NCBI GenBank assembly: GCA_902728285.1
Contig: CACVBU010000292.1
Span: 3,228,770-3,292,769 of the forward strand
Direction: 5' to 3'
DNA: 64,000 nucleotides
Origin: Clytia hemisphaerica
Taxonomy: Eukaryota; Cnidaria; Hydrozoa; Leptothecata; Clytiidae
Made by a program: the position numbers and the translations under genes. Numbering within the stretch: position 1 is the first letter of the stretch; the number at the start of each line of letters is the position of its first letter. Below the pieces are notes generated by a model. It had not been told where the DNA came from. It was given only the letters and a program-made list of their open reading frames with translations, and searched no databases. Shown here piece by piece: positions 35,460-49,227 of this stretch.

Positions 35460-38400
35460 ACTTAGCTGGGAGACCCGACTTCTCTGTCTGTGTGGTTTCA
35501 AAAAAATATCAAAGTATAGACACAGTATAGTAGCCGGGAATTATACAAGATGCAAGAATCAATCGCAGAATTTGATTGGCTAATATTTTATTGTTATGAT
35601 TTGATAAACAAAAGTATGACGTCAAACAGCTCTATTGTTTCAAGAAGTGGCGCGAGCTTTTGAATTGTTTTGAAAAGCTAACGGTTTTTTCTTTTGTGAT
35701 TTGAAGTGATTTGAATTGAGTCAATAATTCCATACTCTGTATTTCAGTGAAGTTGTTGGGATTTGAACAGGATAGAAATATTTTTGTAACAGAGTATGGT
35801 CTCCAGACTAAATCGAACTTGAACATCAAACGATTAAAGTTCGATTTAAAAAATTAATCAAACTTAATATCGAACACTCACAATTTTACCGGAAATTGGA
35901 GTACGATTAGTTCCATCTTTTATGATTAAAAGTAACAAAGTATTAAACAACATACGATACGTTCAAACTCTGAACTCTTACATTTTTTTTGACATTTGGT
36001 GAAAACATAAAAACAGCCTGTGAAGTTATCGAAACAGTGTCGGGTCCAACTGTACAGTGTTTGAGTTCTTCAAAGATCTCACCAGAAACTTAGTACATAT
36101 ATTACGGTCAAACCCGACTGAACAGAATAAAAGCGCTGGCGCCCGCGTTCTATGTTTTTTTTTAATTACGTAATCTTATTCGACGTGCTTTTTGTTGACG
36201 TCATCGAAATCCCGGGGGCCTGGAATGTTCCCGAGTTATTTTTTCCCGATTATTTTTTCCGAGTTATTTTTCCCCACAAAAATGATAACTTGTGTTTTTT
36301 TTAGCTTATTGACTCGAAAAGTGAAAGGCACTCCCCCCCCCTGCACCGCAAGCATACACTTTTGAGAAGACCCCCCTCCCCCCTTAGTGCGTACGTACTA
36401 TGTGGACGGCCCCAATCCTGCCGTACTATTTCAAATTTATCGTCCTACTCCAAGATGGGTCCTAGATGCTAAAGGTCCCTATTACCGAGTTTATGTATGA
36501 TGTGTTTTTTTATCTGACGGAGACGGCAAGGTTCTAATTTCTCTAGATCCCGACTGACTGATGACGACGGTAAATTAGCACTTTTACCGGGTTATTCCAA
36601 CTTGATTCAGTCACTCTACCGTCCTTCAAAAGTTCAAATACATAAACTCGCAATTGATTTCAAAGCCTCAAACCGAAAGGGCTAATTCTGATAGTCCTGG
36701 ATATGGGAAATGAAGCCACTTATTTTACCAGCCAAAACACGTGACACGTGTTCAGATGTTTTTCAAACAAAATTTCAAAATCATAATGCTAAGTAAAACT
36801 TAAGGCTTCACTTTAACCCCTTCGGGGGCTTCATTCAAGCTAAATGGTCAGAGTCGTTGAATTTGACGTCAATCTTTTACAAATATCTAACGTTCATGCA
36901 CCCATTTTCGATATCTCGCATGGAAAAAGTATTTACAAAGATGGATAGCAAATGTGCAGAATTGTATGCGTCTGCAAATCAAATCACTTCAAAAGAAATA
37001 AAAATGAATGATCTTCGTATTAAAAAGAATCAAAAGTTAGAGTTATTGTCTTTCAGAAAGACATTCCTTTGCAACCTCGTTCCCGTGTATCCCAAACTTT
37101 ATTCACGTTACAGATGGACGCCAGGAATATTATCTACCTCTAGCCATAAAGACAGCGACAGCGATAAATTAGTAGATGTTTGCCTTAAATATTGGCCAGG
37201 AAAGTTTACTTTTAAAACAGGTGATATCAAGTCCATAATCGTCGATGGAAATCGTACCTATCGACCATCCTCCGCTGGCTACCAGCCCTGACTTCATGCC
37301 TTCCAGCCATATCGGCCCACTATTTTGATAATCCTCCTGATCCCAGTTTAAACCCCGCCAATTTGTTTCAAGGCTGTTTTATTTAGTATCGTCTACTCAG
37401 GCCCTTGCTATCTATCGATCCATGAGCCAAGGTATCTGAAATCGTTGACTTTTTTCACTACTGCGGCGGCTCTGAAGTTCCCGTACGTATATAGGGTATA
37501 CTAGTCAATCCTATATTGGAGTCCCATCCAGGGTGTCACACACGCGACAACGCGTATCAAACTGTCTTCGTGTGTCTGATGCGAAGAAAAAGTAGCAGCC
37601 TTGAAGGTCCATCTAAAAATGAAATCTTCAACCAAGATTTGGTCGGTATTTAGAATAACAGATTGAATATAGAGCTTTCTTTGATTTCATGCAGCATATT
37701 TTTCGAAATCTGCCGATGGATTTTGCTTTATATGGCGTTTGTGTGAAAACCACTGGCCACTGGCTTCATTTTCCTTCCAAGAGTTTCAACTCTACCCCTT
37801 TCAGGATTATGAGCTCGTTTGCTGTTTTCTCCTCTTTACTTTACTCCCTACTATTGGAAGGTAGAACAGGCTCAAATTCATTGGCGAGAATAACTTTATA
37901 ATAAGTTTATCCTAATTAAAGAATAGAAATAGAAATCAAAAAAGGCCTAAACTTATTGAAAAAAATAATTTAGCACAGAGATTGCCTTGGCGTCCTAGAA
38001 CCATCAGAGAAAAACCGAAATCGAATCCAAAAGTTTCAATGCGAACCATCGATGAACCAATCCCAAATAGGAGCATTTGGTAACGTGATCAAAAGCTAAG
38101 CAAATCGATTTTTATCTTTTGTTATTAACAAAGGAATAGCTATCAAAAAGTTAGAAAAATATGCTTCCAGACCAGAGTTTTTATACGGAGTTTTATATGT
38201 GGAAACCTATACAGACAGGCTAAATTAAACACCGTTGGAAGACCACTGAACGAAGATTATCGATTTACCGATAGACCCTCTGCATGGTTATTTTAAGGAT
38301 TTCAAGTAATCGGTTTTCGTCGAAATTTGATATCATTTGTTAAGAATTTGCCATATTCAAGTATATTTTATTAGCGGATCAACCCAAAGAGGGTACTTTG

Positions 38401-39990
38401 AATTGTCTGATTGTTCATATGATAGATACTTTGTCAAAAATAATGACCCTTGAGCCAGTCATGATTTGATTTCAAGATCGATTGTAATAATGAAGAAATG
38501 CCACCCTTCTTGACTATTGGCTAAGATCATATTTTTTGACAAAGAATTAAGAAGTTTGTCGCAATAGCAACAAATTCAAAATATTTTTGCGCAAAATTTG
38601 TCGGTATTTCTGTTAAAGTAATCCACTTGGCAGATTTTGTGGACTTAACATTCTACAAATTGACTTTGTTATTGTCTTTGTATACTTAATAAGTCGCTTA
38701 ATTGAGGAACACCCAGATCTTTTGACCCGGTTTGACGTTTTGAGAGGAGGGAGTTTAGTGCAAAATATTCGCTAGGCCAGGGTGATACTCGATGTGGACC
38801 TACCGTAGGTGCGGCCTTCAACCTAGACGATTTTATCGTCCGTTACATACCCTGAGTATCAGAGGTTAAATTTTCAAAGAAAATAGTAACCTCTGAAGAC
38901 AAATAATAGAAATTTTATCGCGCATGTGTCAATCTAATCACTGTAGAAAATATCAAAGATGAAGAGCAAATATTAGCATATTAATGTCTAGCAGACTGTA
39001 TCAGTATGCAGTTTACTATTTACGAATTCCCCAGAAACCTCCAAGTGTAGTTAAAATGAGTTTATTTCGAAAGAAATCTTTTACATGATCCCCAAATGTA
39101 TAACAGTAATTACTAAACTTTTAATTATGGAAATGTCACTTTAATTGAATCGAAATAATAGACAGACTTTATGTTATGATTCTCTATCACTGACTCTTTT
39201 TACAAAGCATTGATGACTTTTTGTAAGTTGTGTTTTCAACGACGGGAATAAAAATATCGACTATGACGCTCATCCAAGATCTTGGATGGTCGTCATGGTG
39301 ACTCTTGTCTTCGCCGATTGCGCGATGAATAGAATCTCGATTCGTCGGCACAGCGTAAATATATGATTTTGAGCTGTGCTTTTCACGGTATCCGTTACAG
39401 TAATAGTAAAGGCGGGAAAATATGGTGGTATGGCGTTATGGTGGTGTACGGAAAAACATCGGTGGTAAGACTGGCAAACTCTACCCGCTGTAAACTCTTT
39501 TCGGCAAAAAGCTCATTTGCGAATTTTCTTCGGCTTTGGGCTGATTTCTTAGATAGTGTCTTAGACCATAGCATAGTCATATTCAACCTTGCCAAATTGT
39601 ACTATGCTATATGTCTGATAAGGGTCAAAGACTGAGTCTGATCCTGGTCTTATCAATTCAGTTCCTTCATTTCGCCGTTTTAAGTTCTGCTGCGGTTGCG
39701 CAGGTGAGTAAAGTAGCTTCCAGTTTATGTGACAGGAGTGTTATTTCTCAAATTACACTCTTGTATCACAGACCCAGTGAGGCCCCCAACTTACTGAAAG
39801 ATTTGGTCAAAATCTTGTCCCCGGTGGAAAAATACTCTGTAATTTCAGCCCCACTGGGAAATGCACTCCGAGACAGCCCCACAGGATTTTTAAGCTTAAA
39901 ATAATAGAACTTTTATACTAATTGGGATTTTGAGAAAAGTTCATTCCCGCTGTAGAAAAAAATTCCACCGGGGCTGTGAGACAGGGGTGT
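35460..39990. other. Region without recognised genes
   Basis: Short open frames only. The longest, 36857-37291, has no recognisable domain, and part of it (CCCGTGTATCCCA ... TATTATCTA) is repeated at 46380-46445, which argues for a repeat. A run of C residues at 36332-36340 and CCCTCCCCCC near 36377 are low complexity. A block around 39740-39990 (CCCCACTGGGAAATGC, GGGGCTGTGAGACAGGGGTG) resembles 62760-63010. Confidence 0.45.
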
Positions 39991-40004
39991 CAAATTTAAC
40001 CATG

Positions 40005-41895
40005 CACTGCAAAAAATCATTTCTTGTTAGAAGAAAAAAAATAACGAGTTAAGTAAAAACTTACTTAAGATGAGAAATATTTTCTATTCCGATAGGTAAG
40101 AAAAATTTTCTTAAAATTCTTTAAGATAATTTTTCTTATACCATTAAGAAAATTTTTCTTATGTCAAGTATTTTTTACTTAACTTTATAAATAAATATTT
40201 TCTTGTGATGAGAAAATATCTTCTTTAATTTTCTTAAATCAAGAAAAAGTTCACATAAATTATCGGTAATAGAATACGCTACTATTTATAAGAAAAAGGA
40301 AAATATTACTATAAGAAATATTTTTATAAATTGTTAGAGCACCAGATAAAGTAGTTGGAAGACCTGGAATTTTATACACAACATAAATAGATTTTCATTT
40401 TCATGGATAGTCACTCACTTTTCACTCTATCATACAGCTGAGCTTATAAAATATTTATGGCTGGTACTAAAAACAGCACCGTTTAAAGTACTTGAAAGTA
40501 GACGACATCCATGAATTTTCCTGAATACGCTGTCTCATTCTTTCCCATTTTTACCTTCATACAGCTAAGCGAAAATCGTTATGGCTGGTACTACAAACAG
40601 CACTGGTTAAAGTACTTGAGAGTAGACCACATCCATGAATTTTCCTGAATACGCTGACTCATTCTTTCCCATTTTTACCTTCATACAGCTAAGCGAAAAA
40701 TCGTTATGGCTGGTACTACAAACAGCACCGTTTTAAAGTACTTGAGAGTAGACCACATCCATGAATTTTCCTGGATACGCTGTCTCATTCTTTCCCATTT
40801 TTACCTTCATACAGCTAAGCGAAAATCGTTATGGCTGGTACTACAAACAGCACCGTTTAAAGTACTTGAGAGTAGACCACATCCATGAATTTTCCTGGAT
40901 ACGCTGACTCATTCTTTCCCATTTTTACCTTCATACAGCTAAGCGAAAATCGTTATGGCTGGTACTACAAACAGCACCGGTTAAAAAGTACTTGAGAGTA
41001 GACCACATCCATGAATTTTCCTGGATACGCTGTCTCATTCTTTCCCATTTTTACCTTCATACAGCTAAGCGAAAATCGTTATGGCTGGTACTACAAACAG
41101 CACTGGTTAAAGTACTTGAGAGTAGACCACATCCATGAATTTTCAGGGATACGCTGACTCATTCTTTCCCATTTTTACCTTCATACAGCAAAGCGAAAAT
41201 CGTTATGGCTGGTACTACAAACAACACCGTTTAAAGTACTTGAGAGTAGACCACATCCATGAATTTTCCTGAATACGCTGTCTTACTTATTCCTTTCCAT
41301 TTCCTTCAATAAAATTTGCTTAAAGATTTGCTTTACATGTATCAGCTTATAACTGTGGTATGTTATAGCTTTACAGGCAAAAAAGCAATAAATAAACGAT
41401 AAAGTAACAATGAAAGAAAAATACTTATCTTTTAGGTTTTTGAAGACACGTGTTCTCGCACCGCGTGCTTTTTTGAAAATTAAAATTTTACACTCAACAA
41501 ACCTATATCTTCTCATAGAATTTTGGTACTATCTTTTCGTCAATTTCCAGAGAAACATTTTTTCAAATGTTTATTCGAAAGATAAAAGAAATATGTTAAT
41601 AGGAGTAAAAGCCTATTGTTAAAAATACGCTTGCTATTGATTTTCGCCCTTTTTAAGAAAATTTAAGAAAATTAATATTGTAATTTTCTTAACATAAGAA
41701 AAATATTGACAAAATCTTTACAGTAAGATTATTTTTCTTGAGCGAAGAATTCAGTATTTCGACTTTTGAAAATTCTAAGAAAATGAAAAACATTGAAATG
41801 GCGTTTTCTTGTATTAAGACTTAATTCCTTATTGGGAGTTTAACTTTCTTGCTATAAGATGTGTGACTTTCTTTAAGAAATGATTTTTTGCAGTG
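40005..41895. mobile_element. hAT-like non-autonomous element carrying a minisatellite
   Basis: A 21-bp perfect terminal inverted repeat begins CACTGCAAAAAATCATTTCT and is mirrored to 41895; CATG borders both ends. Subterminal zones are rich in TTTTCTTA/TAAGAAAA motifs. The centre is a 125-bp tandem repeat. CACTGCAAAAA ends are common in hAT-type non-autonomous elements, but no matching 8-bp duplication was found. Confidence 0.65.
40433..41283. repeat. 125-bp minisatellite, seven units
   Basis: The GGCTGGTACTA landmark recurs at about 40458, 40583, 40708, 40833, 40957, 41083 and 41208, a spacing of 124-126 bases. Units contain GAGAGTAGACCACATCCATG and CTCATTCTTTCCCATTTTTA and differ by a few substitutions, such as GCTGACTC versus GCTGTCTC alternating between some neighbours. 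Confidence 0.9.
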
Positions 41896-42904
41896 CATGA
41901 ATATTTTTGGAAACTAATTCAGAGTGATAAAGGAAACGTATAAAAACCATTTGCGAAGTTTTTCAACCTGTTTAGAGGAAATGTCTGGACGATATTTCAA
42001 ATATAGCTTAAGATATTTTTCCTCTTTGACGCATGGTGTGAAAGGGGGCTGGTTAAAGGAGATCCCCTGATGTCTGATACGTTTGCTCTGTTACGCAATT
42101 ACAGTGCAGGATAGTCTAAATCAGTAGCATTTTTATTTGAAGAAATTTTCGGTCTATCGTGCGTGAGGCGTATAGAGTGATTTCTTCTTTTAGAAACAAA
42201 AATAAGAACTTTTTTCCGTTTTTGGAGGGGCATATAGAAAATATTCATTAACCTCTTTTTCACTCGTCATTGTAATAGAAAAACATTCTGAACAGGAAAA
42301 AAGAATTATACAACTCTTTACAAAAAAGCCTGAAATTGTAGGATGAAGGAGAAATATGAACAAAATAACACCCTCCTCACCCTACAAGACTTTAGCACCA
42401 TTCGTGACTGGCAATAAACATGTAGGTCCAAAATTCCTCTGTTTGGACATACTTATCTTTTAATCCTCTTTGTGATTATCCATCCCATTCACGCTTGTGT
42501 AGTAGTCTTGTTTGTTTGTTTTCCCTAATACTCTAAACACTTTCAATGTCCTTAAGCCGAACTTGTTTTTTGTTTTTCTTTCTTTGAAGAATCAAGAGGA
42601 AAAATCGAGTCATTGAAGAGGCACATAAATATAAAAAATACCCCACATCAAAATCTTAAGCTTCGGATTAACGATCATAATAAACGACACGTTCCTCTTA
42701 GAAAGATCAAATCAGCTGCTACATCATCAAGAACAATCATATAGTATTAAAATAACATCATTGATAGGTAGATACTCGAAATAAAGGAAAAATACATGCG
42801 CCCGTATCTTTCTTGAGTCTCTTAAAAGAATTGACCGCCACGCGTGATCGGTGGGATAGATAAATGTCACCGAAAGAGTTTTTTTTAATAAGAAGATGAA
42901 ATGA

Positions 42905-42914
42905 TATAAAAAGG
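42905..42914 (+). promoter_or_regulatory. TATA box of the ShKT-protease gene
   Basis: TATAAAAAGG lies about 187 bases before the start codon at 43092. The expected transcription start would fall near 42935, leaving a 5' leader of about 155 bases. No gene is seen in 41900-42900. Confidence 0.65.
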
Positions 42915-43091
42915 AGGTCCATTACGCTGAGGATCGAAAATCAATCAAAACTTTCAATCTTGTCAAAATTAGCAGACAGATCGGATCATCAACTTGTTAT
43001 CATTGTTATTTGACATAATTTTTCAAAACGAAATTATTTTTACTTTTGGATTATTACGTTTATTAGCATTACTGCATTTCCTAAAAACGCA

Positions 43092-46000
43092 ATGACATAT
43101 ATCTTTGGTAGCATAAAATTGTTGTTTTTCTTTCTGGTGGCAACCACGCTGTGGCATAACAGTGAAGGTATGTATCTTGTTATTGAGTGACTGCCTACCT
43201 GATTGACTAGTCTTTAGCTTTGTCGACCAAATTTCATCTTGGTGATATACTTTATTTTGCGATTTTTCTTTCAACGCTTAGAGATAGACAATGAAGTATG
43301 TATTGCAGATTTTTTTTCTATCGAACCAAAATGGGTTTCATTGAGTTTGGCTATTCAATTGATAAGCAGCAGTCTAATATCTATTTCAGTTAGCTTTGTT
43401 ATCAAAGAAGTCAATTATTAGCATGACTTGGCCCAGGAAAAAGGTTGTCTCATTGTTTATTGTAAATTTCAACCAAATATTTCTCTCAGCATTCGGCATT
43501 GACAATTAGTTCACTATTTGCCCAGGAAATTTACACCGGATCATTGAGACAGGCGGGATGTATATATTTCATGTCTGGTTTGCAGCACGGTTCGACAGTC
43601 AGATTACCCCTCAGATAAAAATGTATAGTGGTCTGTCTGAATACACTTTGTCTGTTCCAACATAAACAAATACATACTCAAAGATTGGTGATCAAAACAA
43701 CCTTCTCAACTTGATACGTGTACTCAATGGGTTTTTACCGATTTGTTTGGCAAAAATCTTTACATAGATTGACGAACAACCTTTTTGATGGCTCTCTAAC
43801 AATACATGGATTTTATGGACTTTAGATGGACATTGTTTTTTGATATTTCGCACTAGTAGGAATTAGACCATTTCAGACGTTACGGTTCCGTATCGTTCCA
43901 AAACAAGTGTGAACGTCAAAAAAACGTCAAAAAAAGATGTTAAAAAGCAAAACAGATTGAAACGGTTTTGCTCCACTATTTTCATCGGAACGGAACATCT
44001 CCGTTTTCTTGCTCCGAAACGTTTCGAAACCAATATGAACACTCTCGATTTGTGACGAAAACCATACCGGAGCTGGCTATACGAAACCGTATCTGAACAT
44101 GGTCTTTGCAAAACGTAAGGACGCGAGGACGCGAGTGAGATGTTGATGAAAACACCCCTGTCTCAGTGACCCGGTGCAGTGTTTTGACCTAATTAATGCA
44201 ATTATTGACCAGGTTAAGACGATAAATTTCTTATTTTTGTTCAGGGAGGATTTGAATCTGTTTTGACCGGGTTTACTCATTATTCTACCAGTTTTTGGCA
44301 ATCTTTCCAGGGTGGATATGTCTGGGTTACTGATACAGGGGTGTAAGAAACGTGACAAGTTTTCCACGTAATGTATGTCTATGATAAGAATATGGTTTTT
44401 ATTATTGAATGCACTCATACGACATTTCCTAAGTAAACACTTAAAATTGCCACCCACTCTAGTCTAATTAAAATTGTTCTTTGGTAGCGTATTTGTCGAC
44501 AATGTTGCAATCGAAGTAGATCTGGCAATAGGCAAATTTCTTATTGAAGCCCGTTTGAAATGATAATGATGATGATGTAACTTATCACGAATTTTGTTTA
44601 CGGAACGAAGACCGGAACATACCGGAAGGACGCCGGTCATAACTTGTTTGTCGCGAGATGGACATGAAAGTTTTTTATGCGCATGAAAATATTTTTGATG
44701 TCACGAAAGGTTGACATAAAAAACTTTGTTTATTTGCTTTTTGAGGTAGTTTTCTCTTCTTGTTGTTTTTTAATTAAAGAACCTTTGCTTAACTGTAAGC
44801 ATTTTATATTGATCTTAATTTTAAAGAAAAAATCGCCATAACTCAGAAAAAATATTAAAATGCATCACATCTTTGAACATCCATAAAATTCACTAAGGTG
44901 AAAAAATCGATCATCTTCTAAAATATGAAATGCACATTGTTTCAAAGTTTATTGGACAATATGAACATTAGATGGACAATATATGGACACTCTTTTGTGC
45001 TTTGTAATCAATGCCTTTTCACAGCTCCAAAAGGGATATTTTACTTACATATAAGATCATAAAAACATTTTATTTCCTATAAAAGAATTTCCTTGTTGCA
45101 TTTTTGAGTTCAATAACAATTTTATCAAAAGTTTTTGTTCAAATATTAGGATTTGGTTAATCTCCGTATTATTGAAAATAGTTGACGCGACTGTCTTAAA
45201 TGTTTGTGTGGCAACATTATGAACATTAGATTATTGGCCAGGACAGTTTTGCCTTTGACCTTTATTTAACCTAAATAAATTTTAGATTCTTTTGCTTTGC
45301 AAAACATACTTTTAGGATAACTTTTGTCTCGTTCCAGGCCCATTCTTTGGTGGTATCTTAGGTATCTATTGATCAATAAACGTAGAACATGAAACAAGGT
45401 CTACTGTCTCAATGACTGGTCGAAAGATTTTACGCAGTACACGAATTATATTTGTGAAAGCTTAAAAACGCAAGTGAGTTAGTTATAAAAAGTCACATTT
45501 AAGATGTTTTGGTTAAAAAACATTCGGCCTAATGCAATGATTTTAAGAAGTATGCCGTGCTAACATCCCTTAGCCATTATAGTTATAAAGCAAACTAACG
45601 TTTTTAAAGAAGTTAAAAAACACTCATTATATGGTACCCGATGTAGAAATTTGCTCCGACACGCTTTGTTCTAAAGGTCGGACATATTTGGATATATTGA
45701 CCCGCTCTTTTAGAGCTTCAAAGTAGGCGTCTGCCGATACGTCATCGGAATATCAGATAAAAACACTCTCATCGACATCAATGTACAGCTAGTAGTAGGG
45801 TGGTCGGTTGGTAGATCCAAATTTCAGATCCCCAGTGACATTAAATTCAGCTCGCTTAGAATCATCAAGGGGTCTCGGAGCGAATTCTAAATTGATTTAG
45901 GAGAATTTTTTAAAATATCATTTGTTTCTTCGATTGTAAATCAATTCACACAAATCAATGTTATGTAACCTTCTACAGTAACAACTTTTCCTACCTTAAC

Positions 46001-48605
46001 CTCGAATAACTTGTCTCGCCAGGAAAGCTGAATAAATCTGTGCTGTTTGTGGAGCCTGGATAGTGAAAGCTGAAGGCTATTTTTAGTCTCACTTCTTGCT
46101 TTAAATTCTATTTGATTTTGATTGTCTGTGTGGTCTGTCTATGGATTGTGATTTTCAAATATACATACAAATTCCTCTTATACTATGGACGTTGAAAGGA
46201 TATTATTTCCGTTTGTTCGATGTTCTGCGGGAAAGAATATTGGTATCCTGTTTCAAAGGATGTCCTTCTACATCAGGGGAAATTCTATGAAGGCTGTTCT
46301 CACATTTTTTACTGGCTGCAACAGATTTCCTCAAGATTGTCTAGTGGGTAAAATTTTGAAAACTTTCTTGCAGCCTCGTCCCCGTGTATCCCAGCCTTTA
46401 TTTATGTTACTGATTGAAGCCAGAGAATACCCAGGGTATTATCTAGCGCTATCAGTGAGTATCAAAGCTGATAATGCGCAGGGAACGAGGTTGATTTTCT
46501 TGTAAATTTATTTCTTTCGTTATTTCTATATTTTTTTCGTTCGTAGGTTGTTCTGACAGGCTTCCCATACAATATTGTTCAAGTTACAAAGTGTTCTGTG
46601 ATAGTGCCGGTTTCAAGGATTATTTAGCGGTCAACTGCCCCCTGACCTGTAACAGATGCAAGAAAGGTAAGTTAAATATTTAAAAAAATTAACTTTTGTA
46701 CACAATATTACAGAATTCATTTTGGCGAATTAAGAAAATATCTTATTTTGGGAGAATTTGATTTTGGCGAATGATCCGTCATTTCATAATTATTTTAGCC
46801 GAGAAAGGAGGAAGAAGGGTTTGTTTCAAGAAAGAAGTACGAAAAAAATTGAAAAAGAATTAAAATTCGACTAGTTATAATTTTTTTTGAATTTTTGAGA
46901 AATTTCGCAAAATTTGCCAATTTGCCACTGGATTTTTCAATAATTAGATGTATTCACCCAAAAAGTCACAGTGATTTCTTTATTTTTCACCGGTTTTAAA
47001 ATTTTCCTAGCTGATAATTTATTGGTTATTTATATATGCAGGTCAAACAACGACATCTCAACCTATTAGAACTACCAGAAGGACCAACACAATACTCCAA
47101 GAACCTGGCAGAAGTATGATTTTCAAACTAAGTTTTATCTAATATCCTGGAAAACCTTTTGTACAATTTTTAAAGCTCCGAAACTTAGTACGAGTATCAC
47201 TTGATTTCAGCAAAACAGATAGAAAAGCTTTTAATCAATGCTGTAGTACCAGTTTATTCTCCCACATGTTTTTCATTTGTTAATGTTAAGTCAATCGTTT
47301 CACTCTATTTTTATTATAGAAAATGTTGAATCTTGTGGAAGTACAAAACCGGGCTACACTAAAATTATTGGAGGGCGTAACACCAAACCAGGAAATTCAC
47401 CGTGGCAGGTGGTATTGAACAGAGAGAATTATTCAAAAGGGCGTTTTTGTGGCGGTGTTTTGATCTCACAAGAGTTTGTTTTGACTGCCGCCCATTGTTT
47501 TGATAATCAGAGGAATTTCTCGAAATACGAAGTCATTGTCGGTAAGCATTGGTTTCTATCTTTTCCCCTTTTTCATACTTGAAGACTCCCTTGTTGTCTC
47601 GATTGTCTCGATTGTCAAATGCTGTTTAAATCGTTTCACCAAGAGTAGTCGATTGGTGTGCATTAATACAACCAGAAGTCATTAACATAAGATTTCAAGA
47701 AAAAAAGAAGTTAATTAATTTAGAGCGGGGTTCTCTCATTTATCTTATCTTTCAAATGTAGGTGTCCATGACTTGAACACAGTCAACCGCTGGCAACAAT
47801 CCTTCAAAATACAGCATGTTTTTATCCATCCAAAATACAGCCAATCGGGTGTTGACTACGATTCCGCCCTTATCCAGATCAAAGGCAAAGTCCGATACAA
47901 CGATCGTGTCCGGGCAGCCTGTCTTCCGGATGAAACTATGAATTTTGACGCTGGTACCATGTGTACGATTTCGGGATGGGGAAATGTGAAAGAAAAAGAA
48001 AGTGGACCCGCTGTAAGTATTATGAATATATCGTTTTTATCGTTAGATGAATTTTTTAGGGCTGAAGTTTTAATTACACAGAAAGAAGTATTTTTTTTAA
48101 ATAAAAGAATCACAATGCTTATTCTGCTCCTAATAGCCTGATTGTAACATATTATTTCAAAGGTTTCATGATCTTAACTTAGCTTAGTTATAAACTGACC
48201 CTTCAAGATACACTTATGAAGAACAAGTGGTTATGATATTAAATTGTCTTTACCAATTTCCAATAACAGATTATGCAAACAGCGCAAGTTCCATTGGTCA
48301 ATCGCAAAATATGCAATACAACCTTCCATCAAAAACACAAGTACACTGTCACAAGCCGTATGTTGTGCACTGCACACCAGAATGGCACCATCGGGCCGTG
48401 TGATGGCGACTCTGGAAGTCCTCTTGTTTGCAAAGCTGTGTCCCCAGACTCGGGTGAAGAGATTTGGTACGTTTGGGGCACCATATCATGGGGTCTAGGT
48501 TGCGCAAGGAAAGGATTATATTCAGTGCATGCCAATGTTAAATATTTCTTATCTTGGATCAATAGTACTGTCTTTCCAAAGAAGCGTTCTGTGCTGACAA
48601 CATGA
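43092..48605 (+). CDS. Secreted ShKT-domain trypsin-like serine protease
   Basis: Six exons in phase: 43092-43167, 46547-46666, 47042-47113, 47320-47541, 47762-48012 and 48270-48605, giving 358 residues. Exon 1 is a signal peptide (IKLLFFFLVATTLW). Exon 2 is one ShKT domain (about 26-65) with the six cysteines of the family. Exon 3 is a Thr-rich linker. The S1 protease domain starts after K104 at IIGG. The catalytic triad is visible: H148 (TAAHC), D197 (DYDSALI) and S295 (CDGDSGSP). The residue equivalent to chymotrypsin 189 is Gly (IGPC), not trypsin's Asp, so cleavage after Lys/Arg is unlikely. Gly197 of the GDSGGP motif is Ser. The neighbouring C95 could link the cut prodomain to the catalytic domain. 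It is probably an extracellular or venom/digestive enzyme zymogen; tissue is unknown. Intron 1 is 3.4 kb and transposon-rich. Confidence 0.93.
43865..44105. mobile_element. AGACCATTTCAGA MITE
   Basis: The left end AGACCATTTCAGACGTTACG is mirrored by CGTATCTGAACATGGTCT, flanked by TT on both sides. The interior has GGTTCCGTATCGTTCC and GGTTTTGCTCCACTATTTTC. A related copy at about 49228-49620 carries another insertion. It lies in intron 1 of the protease gene. Confidence 0.65.
44110..46540. other. Protease intron 1, right part, no exon seen
   Basis: No extra exon with compatible phase is recognised. The open frame at 46185-46505 overlaps a dispersed sequence also present near 37060-37130 and looks non-coding. 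TGATACAGGGGTGTAAG (44331) and CCCCTGTCTCAGTGACCC (44155) resemble the GGGGTG-containing block at 39980. Confidence 0.4.
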
Positions 48606-48803
48606 CGTCATGATAGAAAGGATGCTGTAATGTAGCCAGATGTGACGTCATACGATATCATAGCGTTTGGTATGTAGCAGTGCTATGGTTACAGATTTAA
48701 GATGTTAGAAATTGTGACCAATGCCGAATGGAAGATATAGACAATACGTGCTACTAAGAATAGTTTGATCAAGATAAATTGGTAATGTGATCAAAGGTTG
48801 ACA

Positions 48804-48836
48804 AATAAATCCTTATCTGTAATAAATACAAGATTA
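48804..48836 (+). terminator. Polyadenylation signals of the protease gene
   Basis: AATAAA occurs at about 48804 and again near 48831, about 200-230 bases after the stop codon on the same strand. Confidence 0.55.
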
Positions 48837-49227
48837 CATGATGCATGATAACAGATGATTTTGCATAGTGAACATTGTATTTTTCGTCAAAATCTTTTGA
48901 ATTTATCAGAATTAAATGATGATGGGAGTTTACTGATGTTTTAGTCAGTTGAAAAAAGATTGAAAAAAGATGTAAATAAATTATTTTAGATTTAGATTTT
49001 GCCATAACAAAGCGAGTAATGAAAATCGCTACATTGGAATTAGACTCCTTGTTTTTTAATTTTTCTCTAGTGCCAACTGAAAGGAAATCTTCCAAAATTT
49101 CATCTCCATCTAGAGATGAGGCACTACACATCCGTGTTAATTCAATGTTTAAAAAGCTTGTAAACTAAAATTCATGAGCAAGCATACGATATGACTCTTA
49201 TTTAAAAACAAAACCTTTAAGACGATG

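Noticed and set aside
36857..37291. 144-codon open frame
   Set aside because: No domain is recognised, composition is ordinary for random frame, and part is repeated at 46380-46445.
39363..39904. Overlapping open frames with a membrane-like start
   Set aside because: No family resemblance, and the segment contains a block related to repeats at 62760-63010.
40433..41283. CRISPR-like array
   Set aside because: Units are contiguous 125-bp tandem repeats without spacers, in a eukaryotic context and inside a transposon.
46185..46505. 106-codon open frame in the protease intron
   Set aside because: It shares a dispersed repeat with 37060-37130, and its end does not provide the phase needed by the ShKT exon. 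The signal-peptide exon at 43092 fits exactly.
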